From contig CAYQQU010000025.1 in the NCBI GenBank assembly GCA_964419545.1, forward strand, positions 1-64,000: a stretch of DNA of 64,000 bases, in the 5' to 3' direction. The DNA is from CAYQQU01 sp964419545. GTDB taxonomy: Bacteria; Bacteroidota; Bacteroidia; Chitinophagales; Saprospiraceae. Each line of letters begins with the position of its first letter. Positions within the stretch are counted from its first letter, which is position 1. The notes below the pieces were generated by a model that saw nothing but the letters and a program-made list of their open reading frames with translations, was not told the origin of the DNA and searched no databases. Positions 35,296 through 44,002 of this stretch are shown piece after piece. The position numbers were made by a program, and so were the translations under genes.

Positions 35296-36120
35296 ATGAT
35301 CTACTACAAGACCGACGAAGAGATCGAGCTGATCAGAAATAGTTGTTTGTTAGTGTGCAAAGCGCTGGCGCGGGTAGGTTCGATGCTTCGTCCCGGGATC
35401 AGCGGCGCCGAGATCGACCGCGCGGCTGAAGAACTGATTCGCGACCACCGGGCTGTTCCGGGTTTCAAAGGATACCGGGGTTTTCCGGCTACGCTATGTG
35501 TTTCCGCCAATGAATATGTCGTCCACGGCATCCCTTCCAAAGATCAGATCTTCCAGGACGGGGACATTGTGTCCGTGGACTGTGGGGTGTTGCTCGACGG
35601 CTTTTTCGGCGACGCCGCCTATACTTTCGCCGTCGGTGAAGTCGACGAAGAGGTGATGGAACTGCTGCGGGTGACCAATACTTCGCTTCACAAAGGGATC
35701 GACCAGGCGGTCGCCGGCAATCGCCTGGGGGATATCGGGTTCGCTATCCAGCATTACGTGGAAAAAGAGTTCGGTTTCGGCGTCGTTCGCGAATTGGTCG
35801 GCCACGGCATCGGCCGCGAACTGCACGAGGCGCCGGAAGTAGCCAACTACGGCAAACGGGGCCGCGGTGTCAAATTGAAAGAAGGGCTGGTAATCGCCAT
35901 CGAACCGATGGTCAACCTCGGACGCAAGGAAGTTCGCACTTCGCGCGACGGCTGGACCGTGTTCGCCAAAGACCGCAAGCCTTCCGCCCATTACGAGCAT
36001 ACCGTGGCGGTCGGTAAACACCAGGCGGATATCCTTTCCAATCACGCTATCATCGAAGCGGAAGTACGAGCCAATCCGAACCTGCAGGAAATAGAGCTGA
36101 AAACGGAAGCGGTTCAGTAA
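35296..36120 (+). CDS. map: Methionine aminopeptidase, type I
   Basis: MetAP removes the initiator Met from nascent proteins in the cytoplasm. The product is 274 residues. The metal ligands are D95 and D106 (VDCGVLLDGFFGDAAY), H170 (LVGHGIGRELHE), E203 (IAIEPMVN) and E234 (HYEHTVAV), matching E. coli D97, D108, H171, E204 and E235 in order and spacing. It lies between secY and infA, a common bacterial arrangement. Confidence 0.98.
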   Translation: MIYYKTDEEIELIRNSCLLVCKALARVGSMLRPGISGAEIDRAAEELIRDHRAVPGFKGYRGFPATLCVSANEYVVHGIPSKDQIFQDGDIVSVDCGVLLDGFFGDAAYTFAVGEVDEEVMELLRVTNTSLHKGIDQAVAGNRLGDIGFAIQHYVEKEFGFGVVRELVGHGIGRELHEAPEVANYGKRGRGVKLKEGLVIAIEPMVNLGRKEVRTSRDGWTVFAKDRKPSAHYEHTVAVGKHQADILSNHAIIEAEVRANPNLQEIELKTEAVQ

Positions 36121-36171
36121 GCGCAGCGCGGTACGGAGCAAAGTGTAAAAAGGATTATTGCCCGGAGAGGG

Positions 36172-36201
36172 TTGTAAATCCGTAATTTTTTATTATCTTT
36201 G
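36172..36201 (+). promoter_or_regulatory. Promoter of infA-rpmJ-rpsM and the alpha part
   Basis: TTG at 36172-36174 and a perfect -7 box TATCTTTG at 36194-36201 are separated by 19 bases. The transcript would begin near 36208, only about 12 bases before the infA ATG at 36220. Confidence 0.8.
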
Positions 36202-36219
36202 CACTCCGAAATTCGAAAT

Positions 36220-36438
36220 ATGTCTAAGAAGAATCTTATAAAACAGGATGGTATAATCGAAGAGGCTTTATCCAATGCGATGTTTCGCGTTCGTCTGGAG
36301 AACGACCACCAGATCACGGCTACGATTTCCGGGAAAATGCGGATGAACTACATTCGTATCCTTCCGGGCGACAAGGTGGCGGTGGAGATGTCTCCTTACG
36401 ATCTGTCGCGGGGCCGCATCATCTACCGGTACAAGTGA
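36220..36438 (+). CDS. infA: Translation initiation factor IF-1
   Basis: IF-1 binds the A-site of the 30S during initiation. The 72-residue product starts MSKKNLIKQDGIIEEALSNA and has FRVRLENDHQITATISGKMR and NYIRILPGDKVAVEMSPYDL, the complete S1-like OB fold. The frame extends seven codons upstream, but the ATG at 36220 gives the family start. Confidence 0.99.
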   Translation: MSKKNLIKQDGIIEEALSNAMFRVRLENDHQITATISGKMRMNYIRILPGDKVAVEMSPYDLSRGRIIYRYK

Positions 36439-36469
36439 TTCGACCCGATCCGTCCAAAAATTTTGCACC

Positions 36470-36586
36470 ATGAAAGTTCGAGCATCCGTTAAGAAGCGCT
36501 CAGCCGATTGCAAAATCGTTCGTCGCAAAGGAAAAATTTACATCATCAATAAGAAGAACCCCAAGTTCAAGCAACGTCAGGGGTAA
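36470..36586 (+). CDS. rpmJ: Ribosomal protein L36, zinc-ligand-poor form
   Basis: The 38-residue product begins MKVRASVKKRSADCKIVRRK and ends NPKFKQRQG, the family frame. Of the usual zinc ligands (C, C, C, H) only one Cys (residue 14) is kept; the others are replaced. Zinc-less bL36 is common in Bacteroidota and saves zinc. The ATG at 36470 is 32 bases after infA and the TAA at 36584-36586. Confidence 0.97.
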   Translation: MKVRASVKKRSADCKIVRRKGKIYIINKKNPKFKQRQG

Positions 36587-36634
36587 TGATCCGGAGCGCG
36601 GCCCTACGGGCGCCGGATTACAAAAGTATAACGA

Positions 36635-37012
36635 ATGGCACGTATTGCAGGTGTTGATTTACCAAGAAATAAACGCGGCGTCATTAGTCTGACGTACATC
36701 TTCGGCATCGGAGAATCCTCCGCGCGCCGGATCCTCACGGAAGCAGGGATCGACGAGAGTGTCAAAGCGCAGGACTGGTCGGACGAAAACATCCGGGAGA
36801 TCACCCGCATCATCAGCAACGACTATACCGTTGAGGGGGAATTGCGCTCGGAAGTACAGATGAATATCAAGCGATTGATGGATATCGGTTGTTACCGGGG
36901 CCTGCGTCATCGCAAGGGGCTGCCGCTGCGTGGTCAGCGCACGCGCACCAACGCCCGTACGCGTAAGGGCAAGCGCAAAACGGTGGCCAACAAGAAGAAG
37001 GCGGTTAAGTAA
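36635..37012 (+). CDS. rpsM: Ribosomal protein S13
   Basis: uS13 contacts both tRNAs and the 50S through bridge B1. The product is 125 residues. It begins MARIAGVDLPRNKRGVISLT and has YIFGIGESSARRILTEAGID, the helical RLMDIGCYRGLRHRKGLPLR and a basic tail RTNARTRKGKRKTVANKKK. Confidence 0.99.
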   Translation: MARIAGVDLPRNKRGVISLTYIFGIGESSARRILTEAGIDESVKAQDWSDENIREITRIISNDYTVEGELRSEVQMNIKRLMDIGCYRGLRHRKGLPLRGQRTRTNARTRKGKRKTVANKKKAVK

Positions 37013-37029
37013 TTTTCAAAATTCATAAG

Positions 37030-37437
37030 ATGGCAAAGGGAAAGGGCTCAAAGAAGACAACAGCCAAGGCTAAGAAAAGAAAAGTGCGGGTGGAACCGGA
37101 AGGTTTTGCCTATATAAAGGCCAGTTTCAATAACATCCTCATTTCCATTACCAATCGCAAAGGGCAAGTGATCTCCTGGTCTTCGGCCGGAAAATCCGGT
37201 TTCCGGGGCTCCAAGAAGAATACGCCTTACGCTGCCCAGGTCGCCGCAGCTGACGCCGCAAGGACGGCCTACGAAGCCGGGCTGCGCACCGCCGAAGTGT
37301 TCGTGAAAGGCCCGGGTTCGGGTCGGGAGGCAGCGATCCGGGCGATCGACTCGGCCGGCATCAAAGTGACCAAGATCAAGGACGTGACGCCGATTCCGCA
37401 CAACGGCTGCCGCCCGCCGAAGCGCCGGAGAGTATAA
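37030..37437 (+). CDS. rpsK: Ribosomal protein S11
   Basis: uS11 lines the mRNA path on the platform. The product is 135 residues. The core has ASFNNILISITNRKGQVISW, SSAGKSGFRGSKKNTPYAAQ, VFVKGPGSGREAAIRAIDSA and the end TPIPHNGCRPPKRRRV. The N-terminal lysine-rich extension (MAKGKGSKKTTAKAKKRKVR) is short and lineage-variable. Confidence 0.99.
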   Translation: MAKGKGSKKTTAKAKKRKVRVEPEGFAYIKASFNNILISITNRKGQVISWSSAGKSGFRGSKKNTPYAAQVAAADAARTAYEAGLRTAEVFVKGPGSGREAAIRAIDSAGIKVTKIKDVTPIPHNGCRPPKRRRV

Positions 37438-37479
37438 GCAGGCGCCAATTTTTTTAAACAGAGTAAACTGTGAATTTCG

Positions 37480-38091
37480 ATGGCTAGATATACGGGGCCG
37501 AAAACCAAGAAGTCAAGATCGTTCGGCGAATCCATTTACGGATACGACAAAGCTTTTGAAAAGCGCAAATACCCGCCGGGGCAGCACGGCAACACGCGTC
37601 GTCGCCGTCAGAAGTCCGACTACGCCCTGCAGCTGATGGAAAAGCAGAAAGCGAAGTATACCTACGGGGTGCTGGAGCGCCAGTTCCGTAACCTCTTCGT
37701 ACGCGCTTCCGGCAGGAGCGGAGTAACCGGCGAGATCCTGCTTCAGTACCTCGAAGCCCGCCTCGACAATACCGTTTTTCGCATGGGCCTTTCCAATACG
37801 CGTCGCGGCGCTCGTCAGCTGGTTTCCCACAAACACATTACGGTGAATGGGGTGTTGACCAATATCCCCAGCTATCAGCTGCGCCCGGGCGACATCGTCG
37901 GGGTGCGCGGCAAATCACAGGGGCTGGCCGTCATCCAGGACGCCGTCGGCGCCAAGAGCGACGTGCGCAAATTCGGCTGGCTGGAGTTCAATCCGGATAA
38001 AATGCAGGGCGTATTTCTGGAATATCCCCAACGCGAGCAAATCCCGGAAAAGATCAACGAACAGCTGATCGTTGAATTGTACTCGAAATAA
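37480..38091 (+). CDS. rpsD: Ribosomal protein S4
   Basis: uS4 starts 30S assembly and, in many bacteria, regulates its operon. The product is 203 residues. It has MARYTGPKTKKSRSFGESIY at the N-terminus with KYPPGQHGNTRRRRQKSDYA, and the S4 domain with RLDNTVFRMGLSNTRRGARQ and LVSHKHITVNGVLTNIPSYQ. It lacks the N-terminal Cys cluster found in zinc-binding S4 forms. A 207-base structured spacer follows before rpoA. Confidence 0.98.
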   Translation: MARYTGPKTKKSRSFGESIYGYDKAFEKRKYPPGQHGNTRRRRQKSDYALQLMEKQKAKYTYGVLERQFRNLFVRASGRSGVTGEILLQYLEARLDNTVFRMGLSNTRRGARQLVSHKHITVNGVLTNIPSYQLRPGDIVGVRGKSQGLAVIQDAVGAKSDVRKFGWLEFNPDKMQGVFLEYPQREQIPEKINEQLIVELYSK

Positions 38092-38298
38092 GGGCGCCCG
38101 GGCAAGCCCGACGACGGGCTGCCGGGTTATTCGATAAATCCGGTTTCTTACGATGAGAAACCGGCCGTTCGGCAGAGCGTTTTGCAGAAAAGGAATAAAA
38201 AATTCCGCCTTTTCCGCAAAGCGCTTTTGTCGAATCCTGACAAAATTGACAAGTAAGGCTTTCTTTTCCACACAACCCTTCAAAGCATAATTCAATAT
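38092..38298 (+). promoter_or_regulatory. Structured rpsD-rpoA spacer with tandem hairpins
   Basis: Hairpin A: CCCGG/CCGGG outer and AGCCCG/CGGGCT inner stems at 38097-38126. Hairpin B: CCGGTTTCT (38140-38148) and AGAAACCGG (38156-38164), a perfect nine-pair stem. Further inverted segments (GGAATAAAAAATTCC around 38189, and GCGTTTTGC/GCAAAGCGC) follow. The spacer is far longer than others in the alpha part. It may control rpoA relative to the ribosomal genes; no known motif is recognised. Confidence 0.5.
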
Positions 38299-39297
38299 AT
38301 GAGTATTCTAAATTTTCAAAAGCCGGATAAGATCGTCATGCAAAAGTCTGACGACTTTGAAGGGGTTTTTGAATTCAAACCGCTGGAGCCTGGTTTCGGC
38401 CAGACTGTTGGTAACTCTCTGCGCCGGGTGCTGCTTTCTTCACTGGAAGGATTCGCCATCTCGGCCGTCCGCATCGCCGGGGTGGAACACGAGTTCGCCA
38501 CCATCCGCGGCGTCGTGGAAGACGTGGTGGAGATCATCCTCAACCTCAAGCAGATCCGGCTCAAACAGTTGATTGCCGACGAAGATATTCGCGAAGAAAA
38601 AGTATATCTCACCGTCAGCGGCAAAGAGGAATTCCGCGCCGGAGATATCGAAGAACATACTAACGTTTTCAAGGTGATGAACCCCGAGCTGCTGATCTGT
38701 CAGATGGAGCCGTTCGTCAACCTGGAAATGGAATTTACCATCACCAAAGGCCGCGGCTACGTGCCGGCCGACGAGAACCTGCCCAAGGACGCGCCGATCG
38801 GGGTCATTCCGGTCGACGCCATCTACACGCCGATCAAGAACGTGGCCTACCGCGTGGAAAATACGCGGGTCGGGCAGCGTACCGACTACGAGAAGCTTAC
38901 CATCGAGGTGAAAACCGACGGCACCATCCACCCGGAAGAGGCCATCCGCGAAGCTTCGCGCATCCTGATCCAGCACCTGATGCTGATCACGGATGAGAAC
39001 ATCACCTTCGACGACGCCTCGGTACGGGAAGACAATATCGTCGACGAGCACATCCTCCACATGCGCAAGCTGCTGAAGACGTCGCTCGAAGACCTCGACC
39101 TCTCCGTGCGGGCTTACAACTGCCTCAAAGCGGCCAAGATCAACACGCTGGCGGAGATGGTGAAGTACGATACGCACGAACTGCTCAAGTTCCGCAACTT
39201 CGGTAAGAAGTCGCTGGTCGAGATCGAAGAACTGCTCCAGGATAAGGGGCTGACCTTCGGCATGGACCTCTCGAAATACAAGCTGGACGAAGATTAA
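38299..39297 (+). CDS. rpoA: RNA polymerase alpha subunit
   Basis: Alpha dimerises to nucleate RNA polymerase and contacts activators. The 332-residue product has the N-terminal domain (GFGQTVGNSLRRVLLSSLEG, FATIRGVVEDVVEIILNLKQ) and the C-terminal domain (LKAAKINTLAEMVKYDTHEL and LKFRNFGKKSLVEIEELLQD). The linker between them, near residues 230-260, is short. Confidence 0.99.
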   Translation: MSILNFQKPDKIVMQKSDDFEGVFEFKPLEPGFGQTVGNSLRRVLLSSLEGFAISAVRIAGVEHEFATIRGVVEDVVEIILNLKQIRLKQLIADEDIREEKVYLTVSGKEEFRAGDIEEHTNVFKVMNPELLICQMEPFVNLEMEFTITKGRGYVPADENLPKDAPIGVIPVDAIYTPIKNVAYRVENTRVGQRTDYEKLTIEVKTDGTIHPEEAIREASRILIQHLMLITDENITFDDASVREDNIVDEHILHMRKLLKTSLEDLDLSVRAYNCLKAAKINTLAEMVKYDTHELLKFRNFGKKSLVEIEELLQDKGLTFGMDLSKYKLDED

Positions 39298-39315
39298 CTG
39301 ATTACGATAGCAGGC

Positions 39316-39342
39316 CTCCGGCCAAACGCCGGAGCTCTTTTT
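39316..39342 (+). terminator. Terminator-like hairpin between rpoA and rplQ
   Basis: CTCCGGC (39316-39322) and GCCGGAG (39328-39334) form a seven-pair stem with a five-base loop, then CTC and five T's (39338-39342). In the middle of the operon it may act as an attenuator giving partial read-through to rplQ. Confidence 0.6.
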
Positions 39343-39439
39343 CCACGGCGATTACCCACCGCGCCCCGACGGCCGGCCTGCGGCCTGCGGCGCTCCTCGC
39401 GCCGGGCAGCGGTGAAGTGTCGCGAAGCAAATTATCATC

Positions 39440-40057
39440 ATGAGACACGGCAAGAAGTTCAACCACCTCGGCCGCAAATCCGGCCACCGGCGCGCCCTCA
39501 TGCGCAACCTCGCAATGGCGCTCATCGAGCACAAGCGGATCAACACAACCCTCGCAAAAGCAAAAGCGCTGCGGGTCTACATCGAACCACTGGTCACCAA
39601 AGCCAAGCTCAACAACACCCACTCCCGGCGGGTCGCTTTCAGCTACCTCCAAAACAAAGAGGCGGTAGCCGAACTGTTCGGCCCCATCGCCGAAAGGGTG
39701 GGCGACCGGCCCGGCGGCTACGTCCGCATCATCAAGACCGGCTTTCGCCGGGGCGACGGCGCCGAAACGGCTATGATCGAATTCGTGGACTTCAACGAGG
39801 TGTATTCCCTGGATAAAGAGAGCAGCTCCGGCTCCGGCTCCGGCCGCCGCCGTCGTCGCCGTGGTCGCGGCAAAGGCAGCGGCGCCGAAACGCCCGCGGC
39901 TCAGACCACAGAAACTGCCGTAGCCGAAGAACAGGAAACCGCTGAAGAAAGCCCGGCAAAAGAAACGCCGGCTGCCGAAGCGGAAGATGCGACCGGCGAA
40001 GAAAAAGACGGCGACGAGGAAGCGGATACGGCATCCGAAGACAAAAAAGAGGGATAA
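39440..40057 (+). CDS. rplQ: Ribosomal protein L17 with long acidic tail
   Basis: bL17 is a 50S surface protein near the exit. The core (about 125 residues) has MRHGKKFNHLGRKSGHRRAL, NLAMALIEHKRINTTLAKAK and the PLVTKAKLNNTHSRRVAFSY block. It continues with an extra domain-free tail of about 80 residues: first a Ser/Gly/Arg-rich stretch (SGSGSGRRRRRRGRGKGSG) and then a Glu/Ala-rich acidic part. Tailed L17 is known in Bacteroidota; the function of the tail is unknown. It is the last gene of the alpha part. Confidence 0.96.
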   Translation: MRHGKKFNHLGRKSGHRRALMRNLAMALIEHKRINTTLAKAKALRVYIEPLVTKAKLNNTHSRRVAFSYLQNKEAVAELFGPIAERVGDRPGGYVRIIKTGFRRGDGAETAMIEFVDFNEVYSLDKESSSGSGSGRRRRRRGRGKGSGAETPAAQTTETAVAEEQETAEESPAKETPAAEAEDATGEEKDGDEEADTASEDKKEG

Positions 40058-40089
40058 TGATTATCCCGGTTAAGAAATAGTTCTGATGG

Positions 40090-40117
40090 GGCGGGGTCTG
40101 GTGATCCCGCCTTTTTT
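40090..40117 (+). terminator. Intrinsic terminator after rplQ
   Basis: GGCGGGGTC (40090-40098) pairs with GATCCCGCC (40103-40111), including one G-T pair, around a four-base loop. Six T's follow. This ends the ribosomal supercluster. Confidence 0.9.
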
Positions 40118-40164
40118 GTATGTCATACCACCTGGTGTGAAAAGGGTATAAAAGTAAATTGACA

Positions 40165-41271
40165 ATGCAGGAAGATCAACAGCAGGCAGCGGTGCTGCTG
40201 CTCGCAGACGGTACCGTTTACTACGGCCGGGCCGCCGGAAAGATCGGTACGACAACGGGGGAGATCTGTTTTAATACCGGCATGACGGGCTATCAGGAAA
40301 TTTTTACGGATCCTTCTTATTTCGGTCAGCTCCTGGTAACGACCAACGCACATATCGGCAACTACGGAACCGTACGGGCAGAGACGGAATCGGGCAGTAT
40401 CAAAATTGCCGGCCTGATCTGTAAGAACTTCACGGATCAGTTCTCGCGGCGGCGCGCCGACGCTTCCATCCAGGAGTACTTCGAGCGGGAAAACCTGGTG
40501 GGCATCGCCGGCGTCGATACGCGGGCCATCGTTCGCCACATCCGGGACAAAGGCGCCATGAACGCCATCATCTCTTCGGAGATCCTCGATATCGACGAAC
40601 TGCAGCAACGCCTGGCCGCCGTGCCGCCCATGGAAGGGCTGGAACTGGCCTCGCAGGTGAGCACCGCCGAGCCCTACGACTTCGGCGACCCCGAGCAGGC
40701 CAAATACCGGGTGGCAGTGCTGGATTACGGCGTTAAACGCAATATCCTGAAATGCCTGGCGGACCGGGGCTGTTTCCTTAAGGTCTTTCCCGCCAGGACG
40801 CCCCTGGAAACGCTGCGCGCTTTCAATCCCAACGGCTATTTCCTCTCCAACGGACCGGGCGACCCGGCGCCGATGGACTATGCCGTCCATACCGCCAAGG
40901 CCATCCTGGCGGAAGAAAAGCCGCTTTTCGGTATCTGCCTGGGGCACCAGCTGCTGGCCCTCGCCCTGGATATTCCTACCTATAAGATGCACCACGGCCA
41001 CCGCGGCATCAACCACCCAGTGAAAAACCTGGTGACGGGACGCTGCGAGATCACCAGCCAGAACCACGGCTTCGGAGTGCATCCCGATGCGATCCGCGAC
41101 CATAGCGAAAAGGTGTCGGTTACCCATATCAACCTCAACGACCGGACGGTGGAGGGCATGCGCGTTAACGGCAAGCCGGCTTTTTCAGTGCAATACCATC
41201 CCGAAGCCTCGCCCGGGCCGCACGACGCCCGCTACCTGTTCGACGATTTTATAAAATTAATGGATAATTAA
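40165..41271 (+). CDS. carA: Carbamoyl-phosphate synthase small (glutaminase) subunit
   Basis: CarA releases ammonia from glutamine for carbamoyl phosphate synthesis, feeding arginine and pyrimidines. The 368-residue product has the N-terminal domain (TGEICFNTGMTGYQEIFTDP, GNYGTVRAETESG) and the class I glutaminase with Cys258 (FGICLGHQLL), His345 and Glu347 (YHPEASPGPHDA). The ATG at 40165 is chosen over the in-frame TTG at 40159. carB is not in the window. The rplQ-carA-eno order is one I associate with Bacteroidota genomes. Confidence 0.98.
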   Translation: MQEDQQQAAVLLLADGTVYYGRAAGKIGTTTGEICFNTGMTGYQEIFTDPSYFGQLLVTTNAHIGNYGTVRAETESGSIKIAGLICKNFTDQFSRRRADASIQEYFERENLVGIAGVDTRAIVRHIRDKGAMNAIISSEILDIDELQQRLAAVPPMEGLELASQVSTAEPYDFGDPEQAKYRVAVLDYGVKRNILKCLADRGCFLKVFPARTPLETLRAFNPNGYFLSNGPGDPAPMDYAVHTAKAILAEEKPLFGICLGHQLLALALDIPTYKMHHGHRGINHPVKNLVTGRCEITSQNHGFGVHPDAIRDHSEKVSVTHINLNDRTVEGMRVNGKPAFSVQYHPEASPGPHDARYLFDDFIKLMDN

Positions 41272-41372
41272 TATTAAAAATTTCGGCGCTCTGATTGGTC
41301 GTTGTTTATTTAATCGGTTAATTCGAGCTGAAAAGCACGTTTATCTTCTCATCTGAAACCAAAAACTAGGGT

Positions 41373-42656
41373 ATGAGTACCATCATTGATCTTCGCGCCC
41401 GCGAAATTCTCGATTCGCGTGGCAATCCGACCATCGAAGTTGAAGTATTGACCGAAGACGAATTCCTGGGGCGCGCCGCCGTTCCTTCCGGAGCATCCAC
41501 CGGCCAGTTCGAAGCCGTGGAGCTGCGCGACGGCGACGAGGAACGCTTCCTCGGCAAAGGGGTGTTGAAAGCCTGCCAGAACGTCGAGGAGGTCATCCGC
41601 GAACAACTGATCGGCGAAGACGTATTCGAACAGATCCACATCGACCGCACTATGCTGGAGCTGGATGGTACCGAGAATAAGGGCAAGCTGGGCGCCAACG
41701 CCATCCTCGGCGTCTCCCTGGCGGTGGCCAAAGCGGCGGCGGAAGCTGCCGGCCAGCCGCTGTACCGCTACCTGGGCGGCGTCAACGCCCACGTGCTGCC
41801 GGTGCCGATGATGAATATCCTCAACGGCGGCTCGCATGCCGACAACAGCATCGACTTCCAGGAGTTTATGGTGATGCCGGTGGGCGCCGACACCTTCTCG
41901 GAAGCGCTGCGCATGGGCGTCGAAGTTTTCCACAACCTCAAAAAGGTGCTCAAAAGTAAAGGGTATTCGACCAACGTAGGCGACGAGGGCGGTTTCGCTC
42001 CCAACCTCAAGTCGAATAAAGAAGCGATCGAAACGGTGCTGCAAGCCATCGAAGCGGCCGGTTTCCGGCCCGGCGAAGACGTCATGATCGCAATGGACGC
42101 CGCGGCTTCCGAATTTTACCTTCAGGACGAAAAAGTCTACCATTTCCATAAATCGACCGGCGATAAGCTGACGGCCGACGATATGGTCGCCTACTGGAAA
42201 GAATGGGTCAGCAATTATCCCATCCTCTCCATCGAAGACGGCCTCTTCGAAGACGACTGGGAAGGCTGGGCCAAAATGACGCAGGCGATCGGCGACGATG
42301 TGCAGCTGGTGGGCGACGACTTCTTCGTGACCAACACCAAGCGCCTGGCGCGCGGCATCGAGGAAGGATCGGCCAACTCCATCCTCATCAAAGTCAACCA
42401 GATCGGAACCCTCACCGAAACCATCGACGCCGTCAACCTGGCGACGCGCAACGCCTATACCAGCGTGATCAGCCACCGCTCCGGCGAAACCGAAGACGTC
42501 ACCATCGCCGACCTCGCCGTGGCCCTGAATACGGGGCAGATCAAGACGGGCTCGGCTTCGCGTTCCGACCGCATCGCCAAGTACAACCAACTGCTGCGCA
42601 TCGAAGAAGAACTGGGCGATTCGGCCGTCTTTCCGGGCCGCGCACTGCTGCGGTAA
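41373..42656 (+). CDS. eno: Enolase
   Basis: Enolase interconverts 2-phosphoglycerate and phosphoenolpyruvate in glycolysis. The 427-residue product is of standard length. Conserved parts are AREILDSRGNPTIEVEV, AAVPSGASTGQFEAVELRDG, MMNILNGGSHADNSIDFQEF, the Mg-binding SIEDGLFEDDW and the signature LIKVNQIGTLTETIDAV, which holds the catalytic Lys. SHRSGETEDVTIADLAVAL follows near the C-terminus. It begins 102 bases after carA. Confidence 0.99.
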   Translation: MSTIIDLRAREILDSRGNPTIEVEVLTEDEFLGRAAVPSGASTGQFEAVELRDGDEERFLGKGVLKACQNVEEVIREQLIGEDVFEQIHIDRTMLELDGTENKGKLGANAILGVSLAVAKAAAEAAGQPLYRYLGGVNAHVLPVPMMNILNGGSHADNSIDFQEFMVMPVGADTFSEALRMGVEVFHNLKKVLKSKGYSTNVGDEGGFAPNLKSNKEAIETVLQAIEAAGFRPGEDVMIAMDAAASEFYLQDEKVYHFHKSTGDKLTADDMVAYWKEWVSNYPILSIEDGLFEDDWEGWAKMTQAIGDDVQLVGDDFFVTNTKRLARGIEEGSANSILIKVNQIGTLTETIDAVNLATRNAYTSVISHRSGETEDVTIADLAVALNTGQIKTGSASRSDRIAKYNQLLRIEEELGDSAVFPGRALLR

Positions 42657-42743
42657 CTTGCGTCAAGGGGCATCAAATCCGATAATCGCTGGGAATACCG
42701 GCGATTAATCGTATTTTTAGGAGCGACCAAATACGAAGCGAAT

Positions 42744-43061
42744 ATGCTGTTTAAGGATTTTCTACAACCTGCCCTGGAACGGTTGCCGGCGCCCCTGCGC
42801 AATAAATACTTCCTCATCCTGGCCGTCTTTTTCGGCTGGATGATCTTTTTCGATAAGCACGACGTCATCACCCAGTGGCGGCTGCAGCGATCGGTCAATA
42901 AGCTGGAGGACGACAAGGAATTCTATTCCCGCAAGATCGAAGAGGCGGAACAAACGCGGCTCGACCTCGAGGTCAATCGCGAAAAATTCGCCCGCGAACG
43001 CTACTACATGAAAAAAAAGGACGAGGACGTTTTCGTCATCGTCAAGGAAGAAGAAGAATAA
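42744..43061 (+). CDS. Septum formation initiator family protein (DivIC/FtsB-like)
   Basis: This 105-residue protein has one N-terminal membrane helix (YFLILAVFFGWMIFF, about 23-37), then a coiled coil from about 45 to 85 with heptad-like pattern (RSVNKLEDDKEFYSRKIEEA) and the RERYYMKKKDEDVFVIV ending that is characteristic of DivIC/FtsB proteins. These bind the divisome partners FtsL and FtsQ. The eno-divIC adjacency also occurs in other bacteria, which supports the call. Confidence 0.85.
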   Translation: MLFKDFLQPALERLPAPLRNKYFLILAVFFGWMIFFDKHDVITQWRLQRSVNKLEDDKEFYSRKIEEAEQTRLDLEVNREKFARERYYMKKKDEDVFVIVKEEEE

Positions 43062-43086
43062 ACAAACGCAAAATCTAACCAAGCTT

Positions 43087-43974
43087 ATGTCAGTTCTTGT
43101 CAATAAGGATTCCCGCATCATCGTTCAGGGATTCACGGGTAGAGAAGGCACGTTTCACGCCGGCCAAATGATCGAATACGGCACCAATGTCGTCGGCGGC
43201 GTAACGCCGGGCAAAGGCGGGCAGCAACACCTCGAACGGCCGGTCTTCAATACGGTAGCCGATGCCGTCAAAGGCGCCGGCGCCGATACTTCGGTCATCT
43301 TCGTACCGCCGCCCTTTGCCGCCGACGCCATCATGGAGGCGGCCGAAGCGGGCATCAAAGTGATCATCTGCATCACCGAGGGCATCCCGGTGCAGGATAT
43401 GGTGAAAGTGAAGGATTACCTCATCGACAAGGATGTCCACCTGGTAGGACCCAACTGCCCGGGCGTGATCACGCCGGGGGAAGCGAAATGCGGCATCATG
43501 CCGGGCTTTATTCACAATCCCGGCAGCATCGGCATCGTCTCGCGCTCTGGCACGCTGACCTACGAAGCGGTCGATCAGGTCACTAAAGCAGGCCTCGGCC
43601 AGTCGACCTGCATCGGGATCGGCGGCGATCCTATCGTCGGCACCACCACCAAGGAAGCTGTTGAACTGCTGATGAACGATCCGAAAACGGAAGGCATCAT
43701 CATGATCGGCGAGATCGGCGGCAGCATGGAAGCCGACGCCGCGAACTACATCAAAGCGCACGGAACCAAACCCGTCGTCGGCTTCATCGCCGGCCAGACG
43801 GCGCCCAAAGGCCGCACCATGGGCCACGCCGGCGCCATCATCGGCGGCAAGGCGGATACGGCGGCCGCAAAAATGGAGATCATGGAAGCCTGCGGCATCC
43901 ACGTGGTGAAGTCGCCGGCCGAGATCGGCGCTACCATGGTGCGCGCGCTGAAAGGCGAGCCGAGCACGCTATAA
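43087..43974 (+). CDS. sucD: Succinyl-CoA ligase (ADP/GDP-forming) subunit alpha
   Basis: SucD carries the phosphohistidine intermediate of succinyl-CoA synthetase in the TCA cycle. The 295-residue product begins MSVLVNKDSRIIVQGFTGRE, has the CoA-binding GTNVVGGVTPGKGGQ, GPNCPGVITPGEAKCGIMPG, SRSGTLTYEAV and the active-site region with His247 (MGHAGAIIGG). sucC is not in the window. A terminator follows. Confidence 0.98.
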   Translation: MSVLVNKDSRIIVQGFTGREGTFHAGQMIEYGTNVVGGVTPGKGGQQHLERPVFNTVADAVKGAGADTSVIFVPPPFAADAIMEAAEAGIKVIICITEGIPVQDMVKVKDYLIDKDVHLVGPNCPGVITPGEAKCGIMPGFIHNPGSIGIVSRSGTLTYEAVDQVTKAGLGQSTCIGIGGDPIVGTTTKEAVELLMNDPKTEGIIMIGEIGGSMEADAANYIKAHGTKPVVGFIAGQTAPKGRTMGHAGAIIGGKADTAAAKMEIMEACGIHVVKSPAEIGATMVRALKGEPSTL

Positions 43975-44002
43975 CGCAGTTTTTTGTGTGACTGAAATAG
44001 TG

